NCBI GenBank assembly: GCA_017554835.1
Contig: JAFZHO010000023.1
Location: 1-5,772 of the forward strand
DNA from: Clostridia bacterium
GTDB lineage: Bacteria > Bacillota > Clostridia > Oscillospirales > RGIG7773
DNA length: 5,772 bases
Direction: 5' to 3'
Numbering within the stretch: the first letter of the stretch is position 1; the number at the start of each line of letters is the position of its first letter. The position numbers and the translations under genes were made by a program. The notes beneath the pieces were generated by a model that did not search any database, was not told the DNA's origin, and saw only the letters and a list, made by a program, of their open reading frames with translations. Shown piece after piece: positions 5,430-5,772 of the stretch.

Positions 5430-5772
5430 ATGATTACAATTCAGGATATTAAAAATTCAGAAGAAATAAAAGCATATATAAAAAAAGGTAACCAGGTTTT
5501 ACTATCTCTTGGTTATACTGAGCACTCCTTTTCCCACGTGGGAATAGTTGAAGAAAACGCAGTAAAAGTTCTGAAAGCTTTTAAAAACGTATCCGAAAGA
5601 GATATAGAACTTTGCCGTATCGCCTGCTATATGCACGATATCGGAAACTGCATAAACCGCGTTGACCATGCTCAAAGCGGTGCGGTTATGGCTTTTACCG
5701 TTTTGAATAAAATCGGAATGGAGCCATCAGAAATAGCTGATATTTGCTGCGCTATCGGAAATCACGATGAGG
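5430..5772 (+). CDS. HD-domain phosphohydrolase (3' end beyond window)
   Basis: The first 114 residues are visible and the frame is open to the right edge. Metal-binding positions are H36 (EHSFSHVGIV), H69-D70 (YMHDIGN), H80 (VDHAQSGA) and H112-D113 (IGNHDE). This H...HD...H...H pattern belongs to the broader HD family with extra histidines, as in HD-GYP-like proteins and related clostridial phosphohydrolases, rather than YfbR. The residues after position 113 are needed to see whether the second metal site is complete. The substrate cannot be named. The ATG follows the upstream stop by 1 nt with no close Shine-Dalgarno site, so I expect translation coupled to the 111-residue ORF. An alternative start at ATT 5406 would add 8 residues. 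Confidence 0.88.
   Translation, partial: MITIQDIKNSEEIKAYIKKGNQVLLSLGYTEHSFSHVGIVEENAVKVLKAFKNVSERDIELCRIACYMHDIGNCINRVDHAQSGAVMAFTVLNKIGMEPSEIADICCAIGNHDE

Noticed and set aside
1..5772. CRISPR array, insertion sequence ends, tRNA or rRNA genes, and Rho-independent terminators
   Set aside because: I saw no regularly spaced repeats, transposase motifs, cloverleaf-type sequence, or GC-rich hairpin followed by a T-run at any gene end. Weak structures could escape reading by eye.

Overview
The window looks like a chromosomal segment from a low-GC Gram-positive bacterium, most likely a member of the Clostridia (Bacillota). The codons are AT-rich, the Shine-Dalgarno sites are strong (GGAGG and AGGTGAT), and there are clean TATAAT -10 boxes, two of them with an upstream TG. 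The gene content also fits: recA-recX-rimO, a YfbR-type nucleotidase, and a short QueG-like iron-sulfur protein. This assignment is inferred from style and content, because no rRNA or other taxonomic marker is present. Coding density is very high. The largest gaps are 80 bp (4331-4410) and 68 bp (2965-3032), and no stretch over 300 bp lacks a gene.

The left three quarters reads on the minus strand. From right to left in transcription order it holds a YfbR-like 5'-deoxynucleotidase (4330-3749), a degenerate minimal nucleotidyltransferase (3738-3430), a HEPN-domain protein (3443-3033), recA (2964-1915), recX (1912-1289) and rimO (1302 to beyond the left edge, missing only its last few residues). 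The first three are tightly packed, with a 10-nt gap and then a 14-nt overlap. recA has its own sigma-A-type promoter and a strong RBS in the 68-bp gap. recA, recX and rimO then form a second compact block, with a 2-nt gap and then a 14-nt overlap. No terminator is visible between the blocks, so some read-through from the nucleotidase/HEPN block into recA is possible.

The right quarter reads on the plus strand from a divergent 80-bp promoter region. It holds a short QueG-like double [4Fe-4S] protein (4411-5100), a 111-residue protein I do not recognise (5093-5428), and the N-terminal part of an HD-domain phosphohydrolase (5430 to beyond the right edge). These genes overlap or nearly touch, so they are probably one operon.

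Functionally, recA and recX are recombinase and modulator, and rimO modifies ribosomal protein S12. YfbR trims deoxynucleoside monophosphates. The most unusual element is the nucleotidyltransferase/HEPN pair. Its layout is that of an MNT-HEPN (type VII-like) toxin-antitoxin module, but the nucleotidyltransferase has lost the GS and DxD catalytic signature. It also sits between a dNMP phosphatase gene and recA. No mobile element, CRISPR array, tRNA or rRNA was seen.
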